This document shows, one piece after another, positions 33,820 to 44,239 of a DNA stretch of 64,000 bases. Positions within the stretch are counted from its first letter, which is position 1. Each line of letters starts with the position of its first letter. The notes below the pieces were generated by a model. That model saw nothing but the letters and a program-made list of their open reading frames with translations. It was not told the origin of the DNA and did no database searches. A program made the translations under genes and the position numbers. Source of the stretch: Rhizobacter sp. Root404 (GTDB lineage: Bacteria > Pseudomonadota > Gammaproteobacteria > Burkholderiales > Burkholderiaceae_C); contig NZ_LMDS01000006.1 in NCBI RefSeq assembly GCF_001425865.1, positions 248,001 through 312,000 on the forward strand, given 5' to 3'.

Positions 33820-34605
33820 TCAAAGGGTGAAGTCGTAGTCGATCACCAGCGGCGCGTGGTCGCTGAAACGCTGTTCGAGGTAGATGTGCTCGGCGACCGC
33901 GTGCTTGGCAATGCCGGGGGTGGCCAGGTGGTAGTCGAGGCGCCAGCCGACATTCTTCGCCCACGCCTGACCGCGGTTGCTCCACCAGGTGTATTGCTCG
34001 GGGTGCGGGTTGAGGGTACGGAATACGTCGACCAGGCCGATCTCGTCGAGCAGCGCGCTCATCCACGCGCGCTCCTCGGGCAGGAAGCCGCTGTTCTTCT
34101 GGTTGCCCTTCCAGTTCTTCAGGTCGATCTCCTTGTGGGCGATGTTGATGTCCCCGACCAGGATCAGCTCGCGCTCGGCAGCCAGCGCCTTCAGGTGCGG
34201 CGCCATCAGCGCGAGGAAGCGGAACTTCGCGGCCTGGCGCAGCTCGCCGCTCGAGCCGCTCGGGAAGTAGCAGCTGATCAGGCTGAGTCGGCGCGTGGGG
34301 GTGTCGAACCGCGCCTCCACGTAACGGCCCTCGGCATCGAACTCGGCGTTGCCGATGCCGGTGACCACGGCGCTCGGCGCCTTGCGGCTGTACAAGCCCA
34401 CGCCCGAGTAGCCCTTCTTGTCGGCGTAGTGGAAATGCCCGGTCATGCCGGCCACCGTGTCGAACCGGCCGACGACCGTGTCGGCCTGGGCCTTGATCTC
34501 CTGCACCCCCATACAATCGGCCGCCAGCCCGGCGACCCAGGCTTCGAAGCCCTTGGTGGCGGCGGAGCGGATGCCGTTCAGATTCAGCGACACGAGACGA
34601 AACAC
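33820..34605 (-). CDS. xthA: Exodeoxyribonuclease III
   Basis: A 261-residue AP endonuclease/3'-5' exonuclease for base-excision repair. Motifs: SLNLNGIRSA, GVQEIKAQ (metal Glu), CYFPSGSSG, GDINIAH (Asp and Asn), WRLDYHLAT and the terminal SDHAPLVIDYDF (catalytic Asp-His). I start at GTG 34605, giving the standard N-terminus FRLVSLNLNG, with AAGG about ten bases upstream. The longer frame from 34650 runs back over the divergent pyrE start. Only 17 bases separate the two divergent start codons. Confidence 0.93.
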   Translation of the reverse strand: MFRLVSLNLNGIRSAATKGFEAWVAGLAADCMGVQEIKAQADTVVGRFDTVAGMTGHFHYADKKGYSGVGLYSRKAPSAVVTGIGNAEFDAEGRYVEARFDTPTRRLSLISCYFPSGSSGELRQAAKFRFLALMAPHLKALAAERELILVGDINIAHKEIDLKNWKGNQKNSGFLPEERAWMSALLDEIGLVDVFRTLNPHPEQYTWWSNRGQAWAKNVGWRLDYHLATPGIAKHAVAEHIYLEQRFSDHAPLVIDYDFTL

Positions 34606-34622
34606 GACAGAGGACCTTCGGG

Positions 34623-35300
34623 ATGAGCACCACCGACCCCCAGGATTCACTCGCGCAGGACTTCGTGAAGTTCGCGGTCGAGGCGGGCGTGCTGCGGTTC
34701 GGTGAATTCAGGACCAAGGCCGGCCGGCTGTCCCCGTACTTCTTCAATTCGGCCCTGTTCGACGACGGCGCCAAGCTGGCGCGTCTGGCGGAATTCTATG
34801 CGCGGCGCCTGCTGGCGTCCGGCTGCGAGTTCGACATGCTGTTCGGCCCGGCCTACAAGGGCATCACGCTGGCCGCGGCTTCGGCGATGGCGCTCGCGCA
34901 GCTCGGCCGCAACGTGCCGTTCGCGTTCAACCGCAAGGAGGCTAAGGCCCACGGCGAAGGCGGCACGCTGGTCGGCGCGCCGGTGCAGGGGCGGGTCGTG
35001 ATCATCGACGACGTGATCACCGATGGCGCCTCCAAGCGCGAATCGGTCGACATGCTGCGCGCGGCCGGCGGCACGCCCGCCGCGGTGCTGATCGCGCTCG
35101 ACCGGATGGAGCGCGGCGGCACCGACGACAACCTGTCGGCCCGCTCGGCCGTTGAGGATTTCGAGCACGATTACGGGTTGCCGGTGATTTCGATCGCGTC
35201 GCTCGACGACTTGCTTCAGTACCTGCATTCCAATGCCGATACCGCGCTCGGGGCCCATTTCGAGCGGGTCTCCGCCTACCGTGAACGCTATGGAGTCTGA
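34623..35300 (+). CDS. pyrE: Orotate phosphoribosyltransferase
   Basis: A 225-residue enzyme converting orotate and PRPP to orotidine 5'-phosphate in pyrimidine synthesis. FGPAYKGITLAAASAMALA and FAFNRKEAKAHGEGG carry the PRPP/diphosphate-binding residues, and VVIIDDVITDGAS is the PRPP motif. Length is normal. GAGGA lies seven bases before the ATG. It is divergent from xthA with a 17-base gap, so its ribosome site and upstream signals overlap the 5' end of the other gene. Confidence 0.95.
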   Translation: MSTTDPQDSLAQDFVKFAVEAGVLRFGEFRTKAGRLSPYFFNSALFDDGAKLARLAEFYARRLLASGCEFDMLFGPAYKGITLAAASAMALAQLGRNVPFAFNRKEAKAHGEGGTLVGAPVQGRVVIIDDVITDGASKRESVDMLRAAGGTPAAVLIALDRMERGGTDDNLSARSAVEDFEHDYGLPVISIASLDDLLQYLHSNADTALGAHFERVSAYRERYGV

Positions 35301-35993
35301 ATGAGAGCCCACCGTCCTGTTGCCGGCGCCGCGCTGATCATGCTGTCGCTGCTGGCTGCGAGCCCGCTCGCGACGGCCCAGACGACCGGCGGGCGTTCGA
35401 TCTTCACCTGCGTCTCGGCCGCCGGCAAGACGCTCACGTCCGACCGGCTGATCGCCGACTGCGTCGGCCGTGAGCAGCGCGTGCTCAATGCGGATGGCTC
35501 GCTGAACCGCATCGTGCCGCCGAGCCTGACTGCCGAGGAACGCGCCAAGGCCGAGGAACGCGAGGCCGCGGCGGCCGCCGTGCGCGCCGCCAAGGCCGAA
35601 GCCGTGCGCCGCGACCGCAGCCTGCTGACCCGCTACCCCGACGACAAGGCGCACAAGCGCGCCCGCGAGGCGTCGCTCGACTCGGTCCGCAAGCTGGTCG
35701 CCGCGAGCGAGGTCCGCCTGAAGGTGCTGGAGGAGGAGCGCAAGCCGCTGCTGGCCGACGCCGAGTTCTACGCCGGCAAGCGGCTGCCGCCCAAACTGAA
35801 GACCCAGCTCGACGCGAACGAGGTGTCCACCGAGGCGCAGCGCGCGCAGATCGAATCGCAGAAGCAGGAGATCGCGCGGATCAACCAGCGCTTCGACGAA
35901 GAGCTGCTGCGCCTGAAGAAGATGTGGGCCGGCACGCCGCCCGGATCGTTCGAGGTCCAGGCGGCCATCGCAGCGTCGACGCCGGCCAAGTGA
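35301..35993 (+). CDS. DUF4124-like exported coiled-coil protein
   Basis: A 230-residue protein whose ATG follows the pyrE stop with no gap. The N-terminal signal is AGAALIMLSLLAASPLATAQ. RSIFTCVSAAGKTLTSDRLI then matches the short beta domain annotated as DUF4124 (residues about 30-60). The rest is a highly charged helix (about 75-215, for example EERAKAEEREAAAAAVRAAK), probably a coiled coil in the periplasm. Function unknown. It ends in a perfect palindrome shared with the gatB stop. Confidence 0.8.
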   Translation: MRAHRPVAGAALIMLSLLAASPLATAQTTGGRSIFTCVSAAGKTLTSDRLIADCVGREQRVLNADGSLNRIVPPSLTAEERAKAEEREAAAAAVRAAKAEAVRRDRSLLTRYPDDKAHKRAREASLDSVRKLVAASEVRLKVLEEERKPLLADAEFYAGKRLPPKLKTQLDANEVSTEAQRAQIESQKQEIARINQRFDEELLRLKKMWAGTPPGSFEVQAAIAASTPAK

Positions 35994-36005
35994 CCGCCGC
36001 GGCGG

Positions 36006-36008
<3 letters not shown>
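35991..36008. terminator. 18-base perfect palindrome spanning two convergent stop codons
   Basis: TGACCGCCGCGGCGGTCA is its own reverse complement. Its first three bases are the stop codon of the rightward gene and its last three are the stop codon of leftward gatB. A GC-rich hairpin from either transcript could serve as a compact two-way terminator, though there is no T tract and the perfect stem leaves no loop without opening the centre. Confidence 0.5.
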
Positions 36009-37454
<1,446 letters not shown>

Positions 37455-37462
37455 GCTCGTGT

Positions 37463-38950
37463 TCAGTAGCCCGAAGGCGCCCGCGAATGCCAGTCGGTGG
37501 CCTGCTGGAACGTGTGCGCGGCCTGCAGCAGCGCGCCTTCCTGGAAGTAGTTGCCGATGAGTTGCAGGCCGACCGGCATCGCCGCTTCGCCGAAGCCGGC
37601 GGGCAGGCTCATGCCGGGCAGACCGGCCAGGCTGGCGGGCAGCGTGAAGATGTCGGCGAGGTAGTTCGCGACCGGATCGTCGCTCTTGGCGCCGAGCTTC
37701 CACGCGACCGTGGGCGCGACCGGACCCGCGATCAGGTCGCACTGCGTGAAGCAGGCCTGGAAGTCGTCCGCGATCATGCGGCGCAGCTTCTGCGCCTGCA
37801 GGTAGTAGGCGTCGTAGTAGCCGTGGCTCAGCACGTAGGTGCCGATCATGATGCGGCGCTTGACCTCCGGGCCGAAGCCTTCGCTGCGACTCTTCTTGTA
37901 CATGTCCTCGAGGTCGCCGTACTTCGCCGCGCGGTGGCCGTAGCGCACGCCGTCGAAGCGCGAAAGGTTCGACGACGCCTCGGCCGGCGCGATGATGTAG
38001 TACACCGGGATCGACAGCTCGGTGCGCGGCAGGCTCACGTCGACAAGCGTGGCGCCGAGCTTCTCGAACTCGGCGAGCGCGGCGCGCACCGCGCCGTTCA
38101 CGTCAGCGGCGAGCGCGGCCGGGAAGAACTCCTTCGGCAGGCCGATGCGCAGGCCCTTCAACGGCTGCGCGGCGGTCGCGCCGGCGCGGGCTTGCAGCAT
38201 CGCGGCGTGGTAGTCCTGCGGCGGCCGCTGCGCGCTGGTCGAGTCGCGCTCGTCGAAGCCGCTCATCGCGCCGAGCAGCAGCGCACAGTCCTCCGCGCTG
38301 CGCGCCAGCGGGCCGGCCTGGTCGAGGCTGGACGCGAATGCGATCATCCCGTAGCGCGAGCACACGCCGTAGGTCGGCTTGATGCCCGTGATGCCGGTGA
38401 AGCTGGCCGGCTGGCGGATCGAGCCGCCGGTGTCGGTGCCGGTCGCGGCGGGCATCAGCCGCGCGGCGACAGCGGCGGCGGAGCCGCCCGACGAGCCGCC
38501 CGGCACGCGGGCCGAGTCCCACGGGTTGCGCACCGCCCGGTAGGCCGAGTTCTCGTTGCTCGAGCCCATCGCGAACTCGTCGCAGTTGAGCTTGCCGAGC
38601 GTGACGACGCCGGACTCGGCGAGGCGGGCCACGACGGTTGCATCGAACGGGCTGCGGTAGCCCTCGATCATCTTGGAGCCCGCGGTGGTCGGCAGTTCGC
38701 GCGTGACGAAGATGTCCTTGTGCGCGAGCGGCACGCCGCGCAGCGCGCCCGCGTCGCCGGCTGCGCGTGTCGCATCGGCGGCGGCGGCCTGCGCGAGCGC
38801 GCCGGCCTCGTCGACGTGCAGCAGCGCGCCGAGTTGTTGGTGTGCGGCAACCCGTGCGAGCAGATGTTTCGTCACCTCGACGCTGGAGAGCTGCTTCGCG
38901 CCCATCGCGCGGCCCAGTTCGGCCACGCCCATCTCGTGGATCTGCTTCAT
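37463..38950 (-). CDS. gatA: Aspartyl/glutamyl-tRNA amidotransferase subunit A
   Basis: A 495-residue amidase-signature enzyme that releases ammonia from glutamine for GatB. The catalytic triad Lys lies in GVPLAHKDIFVT, with the Ser pair in RVPGGSSGGSAAAVAA and TGTDTGGSIRQPASF. The start at ATG 38950 overlaps the gatC stop (ATGA). Full length and well conserved. Confidence 0.97.
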   Translation of the reverse strand: MKQIHEMGVAELGRAMGAKQLSSVEVTKHLLARVAAHQQLGALLHVDEAGALAQAAAADATRAAGDAGALRGVPLAHKDIFVTRELPTTAGSKMIEGYRSPFDATVVARLAESGVVTLGKLNCDEFAMGSSNENSAYRAVRNPWDSARVPGGSSGGSAAAVAARLMPAATGTDTGGSIRQPASFTGITGIKPTYGVCSRYGMIAFASSLDQAGPLARSAEDCALLLGAMSGFDERDSTSAQRPPQDYHAAMLQARAGATAAQPLKGLRIGLPKEFFPAALAADVNGAVRAALAEFEKLGATLVDVSLPRTELSIPVYYIIAPAEASSNLSRFDGVRYGHRAAKYGDLEDMYKKSRSEGFGPEVKRRIMIGTYVLSHGYYDAYYLQAQKLRRMIADDFQACFTQCDLIAGPVAPTVAWKLGAKSDDPVANYLADIFTLPASLAGLPGMSLPAGFGEAAMPVGLQLIGNYFQEGALLQAAHTFQQATDWHSRAPSGY

Positions 38951-39249
38951 GCGCCGATCACCTTCGGCACCAGGAACAGGCCGTCCTCGACGGCCGGCGC
39001 GCTGCGCTGGTTGGCGGCGCGCTGGTCGGTCTCGGTGACCACGTCGTCGCGCAGCCGCAGCGTCACTTCCTGCACCGCCGACAGAGGTGTGTAGAGCGGT
39101 TCGACACCGCTCGTGTCGACCGCGCTCATCTGCTCGACGATGCCGAAGAAGCCGTTCAACTGCGACAGCATCGCGGCCTGTTCGGCGGGCTGGAGTTCGA
39201 GCCGCGCCAACTGGGCGATGCGGCTCACGTCTTGCGGGGTCAGGGCCAT
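38947..39249 (-). CDS. gatC: Aspartyl/glutamyl-tRNA amidotransferase subunit C
   Basis: A 100-residue helper subunit that wraps GatA and GatB together. VSRIAQLARLELQPAEQAAM and the terminal GLFLVPKVI are typical. First gene of gatCAB. No good Shine-Dalgarno is visible before the ATG. It is divergent from mreB across a 301-base region that contains a DnaA-box-like sequence. Confidence 0.95.
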   Translation of the reverse strand: MALTPQDVSRIAQLARLELQPAEQAAMLSQLNGFFGIVEQMSAVDTSGVEPLYTPLSAVQEVTLRLRDDVVTETDQRAANQRSAPAVEDGLFLVPKVIGA

Positions 39250-39550
39250 GGCGTGGGTGGGAAAAAGAGGGGCTCGTCAGGGGCCCAAAACAGGGCGCGC
39301 CGTCACGAATGCGACGGGGCTTGCGGTATTATCCCCGGTTATCCACAAGCCCTTCGAGCCTGTGCAAATCGTCATCCGATGGCGATTTGACGCCGGATCG
39401 CAGCGCGCGTGCCATGAGCCCATCGGCCTGCGAAAGCACACGGTCGGCGCCCCGACAACACGTTCAACCCACGGAACACGATCCGTCCCGCCAGTGCCGC
39501 GTCTGCTTCAATGCCCGCAGGCTGCTTGACGAATCCCCAGCCCACACACC
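39250..39550. promoter_or_regulatory. Divergent gatC-mreB control region
   Basis: 301 bases carrying promoters for gatCAB leftward and the rod-shape operon rightward. TATTAT at 39327-39332 is a possible -10 element. A DnaA-box match lies close by. No Shine-Dalgarno is evident before mreB (the 20 bases upstream are C/A-rich), which is unusual for a highly expressed gene. Confidence 0.5.
39339..39347 (+). promoter_or_regulatory. Perfect DnaA-box sequence
   Basis: TTATCCACA matches the strongest E. coli DnaA box exactly. A weaker copy (TTATCCCCG, two mismatches) is at 39329-39337, in the same orientation at one helical turn. Two adjacent sites by a possible -10 suggest DnaA-linked control of mreB or gatC, but a nine-base motif can occur by chance. 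Confidence 0.5.
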
Positions 39551-40594
39551 ATGTTCGGATCCTTTCGTCGCTATTTCTCGACTGATCTGGCCATCGACCT
39601 CGGCACCGCCAACACGCTGATCTACGTGCGTGGCAAAGGCATCGTGCTCGATGAGCCCTCGGTCGTCGCCATCCGCCACGAAGGCGGCCCCAACGGCAAG
39701 AAGACCATCCAGGCGGTCGGTGCCGAGGCCAAGGCCATGCTCGGCAAGGTGCCGGGCAACATCGAGGCGATCCGCCCGATGAAGGACGGCGTCATCGCCG
39801 ACTTCACCGTCACCGAGCAGATGCTCAAGCAGTTCATCAAGATGGTGCACCCGCGCTCGGTGCTGCGGCCGAGCCCGCGCATCATCATCTGCGTGCCCTG
39901 CGGCTCGACCCAGGTCGAGCGCCGCGCGATCCGCGAATCGGCGCTGGGCGCCGGCGCGAGCGACGTCTACCTGATCGAGGAGCCCATGGCGGCCGCGATC
40001 GGTGCCGGACTGCCGGTCAGCGAGGCGAGCGGCTCGATGGTCGTCGACATCGGCGGCGGCACGACCGAGGTCGGCGTGATCAGCCTCGGCGGCATGGTCT
40101 ACAAGGGCTCGATCCGCGTCGGCGGCGACAAGTTCGACGAGTCGATCATCAACTACATCCGCCGCAACTACGGCATGCTGATCGGCGAGCCGACCGCCGA
40201 GGCGATCAAGAAGAGCATCGGCAGCGCCTTCCCCGGCTCCGAAGTGAAGGAGATGGAAGTCAAGGGCCGCAACCTCAGCGAGGGCGTGCCGCGCAGCTTC
40301 ACGATCTCGTCGAACGAAATCCTCGAGGCCCTGACCGACCCGCTCAACCAGATGGTCTCGGCCGTCAAGAACGCGCTCGAACAGACCCCGCCCGAATTGG
40401 GCGCCGACATCGCCGAGCGCGGCATGATGCTCACCGGCGGCGGCGCGTTGCTGCGCGACCTGGACCGCCTGCTGTCGGAAGAGACCGGCCTGCCGGTGCT
40501 CGTCGCCGAGGACCCGCTGACCTGCGTGGTCCGCGGTTGCGGCATGGCACTCGAGCGCATGGAGCGGCTCGGCTCGATCTTCACGTCAGAGTAA
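39551..40594 (+). CDS. mreB: Rod shape-determining actin homologue
   Basis: A 347-residue bacterial actin that organises lateral cell-wall synthesis under the inner membrane. Phosphate 1 loop: DLAIDLGTANTLIYVRGKGI. Phosphate 2: MVVDIGGGTTEVGVISLGG. Adenosine motif: MMLTGGGALLRDLDRLL. The amphipathic N-terminus MFGSFRRYF is the membrane anchor. First gene of the mreBCD-mrdAB operon, followed by a hairpin that may lower expression of the rest. Confidence 0.98.
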   Translation: MFGSFRRYFSTDLAIDLGTANTLIYVRGKGIVLDEPSVVAIRHEGGPNGKKTIQAVGAEAKAMLGKVPGNIEAIRPMKDGVIADFTVTEQMLKQFIKMVHPRSVLRPSPRIIICVPCGSTQVERRAIRESALGAGASDVYLIEEPMAAAIGAGLPVSEASGSMVVDIGGGTTEVGVISLGGMVYKGSIRVGGDKFDESIINYIRRNYGMLIGEPTAEAIKKSIGSAFPGSEVKEMEVKGRNLSEGVPRSFTISSNEILEALTDPLNQMVSAVKNALEQTPPELGADIAERGMMLTGGGALLRDLDRLLSEETGLPVLVAEDPLTCVVRGCGMALERMERLGSIFTSE

Positions 40595-40608
40595 CCAGGA
40601 TGCAGTTG

Positions 40609-40655
40609 CGAAGCCGGCACGTTCGTCGCGTGGCCGGCTTCGTCGTTTCTTCTTT
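40609..40655 (+). terminator. Hairpin with T-rich tail between mreB and mreC
   Basis: A perfect 10-base stem (CGAAGCCGGC at 40609-40618, GCCGGCTTCG at 40633-40642) with a 14-base loop is followed by TCGTTTCTTCTTT. It lies 15 bases after the mreB stop and 45 before mreC. It probably acts as a partial terminator, so that MreB is made in excess over the membrane partners. Confidence 0.6.
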
Positions 40656-40687
40656 CGACGCTTGTTCGACGCACCGAGTCCGCGGCC

Positions 40688-41665
40688 ATGTCCATCGGCA
40701 CCATTGATCGCACGCCGCCGCCCTTCTTCCGCCAGGGGCCGTCGGCGCTGACGAAGCTGATCCTGTGCTCGGCGCTGGCGCTGTTCCTGATGGTGGCGGA
40801 CAACCGCTTCACGATCACGCGCCAGCTGCGCGCCGTCGTCGCGACCGCGCTCTACTACCCGCAGCAGGCGCTGCTGGTGCCGGTGGAGGCGATTCGTGGC
40901 GTCGGCAATTACTTCATGGGCCTGCAGGGCGCGCTGTCCGGCGAACAGGCGGCGCGCCGGGACCTGGCCGCGCAGGCCGAGCGCGCGCTGCGGGTCGACC
41001 AGCTCGCCACCGAGAACGCGCACCTGCGCGGCCTGCTGGAACTGCGGCCGAGCCTCACGGTGCGTTCGCAGGCGGCGCAGGTGCTGTACGAGGCCTCCGA
41101 CCCGTACTCGCGCAAGGTCGTGATCGACCGCGGCGCGACCAACGGCGTGGCGCTGGCCTCGCCGGTGATCAACGAGACCGGCGTGCTCGGACAGGTCACG
41201 CGCGTCTACCCGCTGTCGAGCGAGGTCACGTTGCTGACCGACAAGGACGCCGCGATCCCGGTGCTGAACACGCGCACCCAGGTCCGCAGTGCCGCGTTCG
41301 GCAGCGCCGGCGCGGTCGGCGGCGGCATGGAGATGCGCTTCATGGCCGGCAATGCCGACGTGCAGCCCGGCGACGTGCTGACCACCACCGGCGTCGACGG
41401 CATCTACCCGCCCGGGCTGCCGGTCGCGAAGGTCACGAGCGTCGACCGCAAGCTCGACTCCGGCTTCGCCCGCATCCTGCTCGCACCGAACGCCAAGACC
41501 GACGGCGTGCGCCACGTGCTCGTGATCGAGCCGATCGGCTTGCAGATGCCGGCCCGGCCGGAGGTGCCGCCGGCGCTCGATCCGAAGGCCGCCGCGGCAG
41601 CCAAGAAGGGTGCGAAGGCCGCTGCCGCGAAGGCCTCGGCCGCCGCATCGGGGGCCGCGCCGTGA
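40688..41665 (+). CDS. mreC: Rod shape-determining protein MreC
   Basis: A 325-residue bitopic protein: a short cytoplasmic start, a membrane helix (LILCSALALFLMVADNRF, about residues 18-36), a coiled coil (about 70-110) and the double beta-barrel domain (KVVIDRGATNGVALASPVIN, LTTTGVDGIYPPGLPVAKV). The tail is Ala/Lys-rich and low in complexity. It links MreB with MreD and PBP2 in the periplasm. Standard operon position. Confidence 0.96.
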   Translation: MSIGTIDRTPPPFFRQGPSALTKLILCSALALFLMVADNRFTITRQLRAVVATALYYPQQALLVPVEAIRGVGNYFMGLQGALSGEQAARRDLAAQAERALRVDQLATENAHLRGLLELRPSLTVRSQAAQVLYEASDPYSRKVVIDRGATNGVALASPVINETGVLGQVTRVYPLSSEVTLLTDKDAAIPVLNTRTQVRSAAFGSAGAVGGGMEMRFMAGNADVQPGDVLTTTGVDGIYPPGLPVAKVTSVDRKLDSGFARILLAPNAKTDGVRHVLVIEPIGLQMPARPEVPPALDPKAAAAAKKGAKAAAAKASAAASGAAP

Positions 41666-41687
41666 ACCTGCCCGGAGGTCGCACGTC

Positions 41688-42209
41688 ATGATCATGCCGC
41701 GCGCCAGCGACCAGCTGCTGCTGCCGGTCAACCCGCTGTTCGTCGCGTTCACGCTGCTGTTCGCGTTCGCGCTGAACATCGTGCCGCTGGGCCGGGTGCC
41801 GCTGCTGCCCGACTTCGTCGCGCTGGTGCTGGTGTTCTGGAATGTCCACCAGTCGCGCCGGGTCGGCGTCGGCCTGGCGTTCCTGTTCGGGCTGATGATG
41901 GACGTGCACGACGGCGCGGTGCTCGGCCAGCACGCGCTGGCCTACACGCTGTTGAGCTTCTTCGCGATCACGATCCACCGCCGGCTGTTGTGGTTCACGG
42001 TGCCGTCGCAGGCGGTGCAGATCCTGCCGCTGTTCTTCGCCGCGCACGCCGTCTCGCTGGTCGTGCGCATGATCGCCGGGGGCATGTTCCCGGGCTGGCA
42101 GGTGCTGCTCGCGCCGGTGTTCGAGGCGCTGCTGTGGCCGATCGCCACATGGCTGTTGCTGGCTCCGCAGCGCCGCGCGCCCGATCGGGACGAAAATCGA
42201 CCACTGTGA
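41688..42209 (+). CDS. mreD: Rod shape-determining protein MreD
   Basis: A 173-residue membrane protein with about five helices, including FVAFTLLFAFALNIVPLG, LPDFVALVLVFWNVHQSRR and GVGLAFLFGLMMDVHDGAVL (the characteristic MMDV segment). ATG 41688 is used because GGAGG lies nine bases upstream; a second ATG at 41694 is possible. The stop overlaps the GTG of mrdA. Confidence 0.95.
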   Translation: MIMPRASDQLLLPVNPLFVAFTLLFAFALNIVPLGRVPLLPDFVALVLVFWNVHQSRRVGVGLAFLFGLMMDVHDGAVLGQHALAYTLLSFFAITIHRRLLWFTVPSQAVQILPLFFAAHAVSLVVRMIAGGMFPGWQVLLAPVFEALLWPIATWLLLAPQRRAPDRDENRPL

Positions 42210-44239
42210 CTGAGCTGAAGAACGTCGAACAGGAAGTCGGGCGCTTTCGCATGCGTCTGGCGGCGGCCGCTGCGTTCGTCCTGTTCGCGTTCGGCCTGCT
42301 CGGCGCGCGGCTGGTCTACCTGCAGATCTACAAGCACGAGGAGCTCTCGACGCAGGCCGAGAACAACCGGATCACGGTCGTGCCGATCGTGCCGAACCGC
42401 GGCCTGATCCTCGACCGCAACGGCATCGTGCTGGCGAACAACTACTCGGCCTACACGCTCGAACTCACGCCGTCCAAGATCGACGACCTGGAGGCGACGA
42501 TCGACCGGCTCGCCGCACTGGTCACGATCGAGCCGCGCGACCGCAAGCGCTTCAAGCGGCTGATGGAGGAGAACAAGAGCTTCGAGTCGCTGCCGATCCG
42601 CACCAAGCTCAGTGACGACGAGGTCGCGCGCTTCACCGCGCAGCGCTTCATGTTCACCGGCGTCGACATCAAGGCGCGGTTGTTCCGCAACTACCCGCTG
42701 GGCCAGGTCGGCAGCCACCTGATCGGCTACATCGGCCGGATCAACGAGGCCGAGAAGGCCAAGATCGACGACTCCGAGGACGAGGCCAACTACCGCGGCA
42801 CGCAGTACATCGGCAAGCTCGGCGTCGAGCAGAGCTACGAGGCCGAGCTGCACGGCACGACCGGCTTCGAGGAGATGGAGACCAGCGCCGGCGGCCACCC
42901 GGTGCGCCGCCTCGACAGCCGCCCGGCCACGCCCGGCAACGCGCTGGTGATGTCGATCGACATCCGGCTGCAGGCGCTGGTCGAGGAGCTGTTCGGCGAT
43001 CGCCGCGGCGCGCTGGTCGCGATCGACCCGCGCAACGGCGAGGTGCTGGCCTTCGTCAGCAAGCCCAATTTCGATCCCAACCTGTTCGTCGACGGCATCG
43101 ACAGCGAGAACTGGAAGGCGCTGAACGAGTCGCTCGACAAGCCGCTGCTGAACCGCGCGCTGCGCGGCACCTACTCGCCCGGCTCGACCTACAAGCCGTT
43201 CATGGCGATGGCGGCGCTGACGCTGGGCAAGCGCACGCCGCAGCAGGCGATCAACGACCCCGGGTACTTCAACTTCGGCAACCACCGCTTCCGCGACGAC
43301 AAGGAGGGCGGGCACGGCTCGGTCGACATGTACAAGTCGATCGTGCAGTCCTGCGACACCTACTACTACATGCTCGCCAACGACCTCGGTGTCGATGCGA
43401 TCCACGATTTCATGGCCCCGCTCGGCCTGGGCCAGCTGACCGGCATCGACATGCAGGGCGAGCTGCGCGGCGTGCTGCCGTCCACCGAATGGAAGCGCAA
43501 CGCCTACCGCAAGAAGGAACTGCAGAAGTGGTATGCCGGCGAGACGATCTCGCTGGGCATCGGCCAGGGCCAGAACAATTTCACGATGCTGCAGCTGGCG
43601 CAGGCGACCGCGACGATGGCGTCCGGCGGGCTGCGCTTCAAGCCGCACCTGGTCAAGATCGTCGAGAACTTCGAGACGCGTGCGCAGCGGCGCGCCGTCG
43701 GCGAGGCGCTGCCGCCGCTGAACTGGAAGCCGGAGCATGTCGAGTTCATCCGCAAGGCGATGTACGGCGTCACCCAGGAAGGCACCGGACGCGGCGCGTT
43801 CCTGAATGCCCCCTACCAGTCGGGCGGCAAGACCGGCACCGCGCAGGTCATCGGCATCAAGCAGGGCGAGAAATACAACGCCAAGAACCTCGACGAGCGG
43901 CATCGCGACAACGCGCTGTACACCGCGTTCGCACCGCTCGAATCACCGCAGATCGCGATCGCGCTGGTGGTCGAGAACGCCGGCTTCGGCGCCGGCGCCG
44001 CCGCGCCGATCGCGCGCCGCGTGATCGACTACGTGCTCACCGGCATGGTCCCGAGCGAGGCCGACATCGCGGCCACCAAGCTCGGCCAGTCGACCGCGCC
44101 GATCGGCACGCCGCGTCCCGCGGCCTCGGTGCCCTTGCCCGGCACCACGGTCGACGGCGCGGCCGCGGCGCTGCTGACGCCGCCGGCGCCGGCGCCGGCG
44201 GCCTCTGCCGTGGTCGCGGCGAACGAGAGATCTCGGTGA
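42206..44239 (+). CDS. mrdA: Penicillin-binding protein 2 (peptidoglycan transpeptidase)
   Basis: A 677-residue class B penicillin-binding protein for sidewall elongation. One N-terminal membrane helix (about residues 17-37) is followed by the pedestal domain (PNRGLILDRNGIVLANNYSA) and the transpeptidase domain. The catalytic SxxK is in YSPGSTYKPFMAM (Ser near 325), SxN-like SCD follows, and KTGTAQ is near 541. The GTG start at 42206 overlaps the mreD stop. The Ala/Pro-rich C-terminal tail (about 40 residues) is low in complexity. Confidence 0.96.
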   Translation: MTELKNVEQEVGRFRMRLAAAAAFVLFAFGLLGARLVYLQIYKHEELSTQAENNRITVVPIVPNRGLILDRNGIVLANNYSAYTLELTPSKIDDLEATIDRLAALVTIEPRDRKRFKRLMEENKSFESLPIRTKLSDDEVARFTAQRFMFTGVDIKARLFRNYPLGQVGSHLIGYIGRINEAEKAKIDDSEDEANYRGTQYIGKLGVEQSYEAELHGTTGFEEMETSAGGHPVRRLDSRPATPGNALVMSIDIRLQALVEELFGDRRGALVAIDPRNGEVLAFVSKPNFDPNLFVDGIDSENWKALNESLDKPLLNRALRGTYSPGSTYKPFMAMAALTLGKRTPQQAINDPGYFNFGNHRFRDDKEGGHGSVDMYKSIVQSCDTYYYMLANDLGVDAIHDFMAPLGLGQLTGIDMQGELRGVLPSTEWKRNAYRKKELQKWYAGETISLGIGQGQNNFTMLQLAQATATMASGGLRFKPHLVKIVENFETRAQRRAVGEALPPLNWKPEHVEFIRKAMYGVTQEGTGRGAFLNAPYQSGGKTGTAQVIGIKQGEKYNAKNLDERHRDNALYTAFAPLESPQIAIALVVENAGFGAGAAAPIARRVIDYVLTGMVPSEADIAATKLGQSTAPIGTPRPAASVPLPGTTVDGAAAALLTPPAPAPAASAVVAANERSR

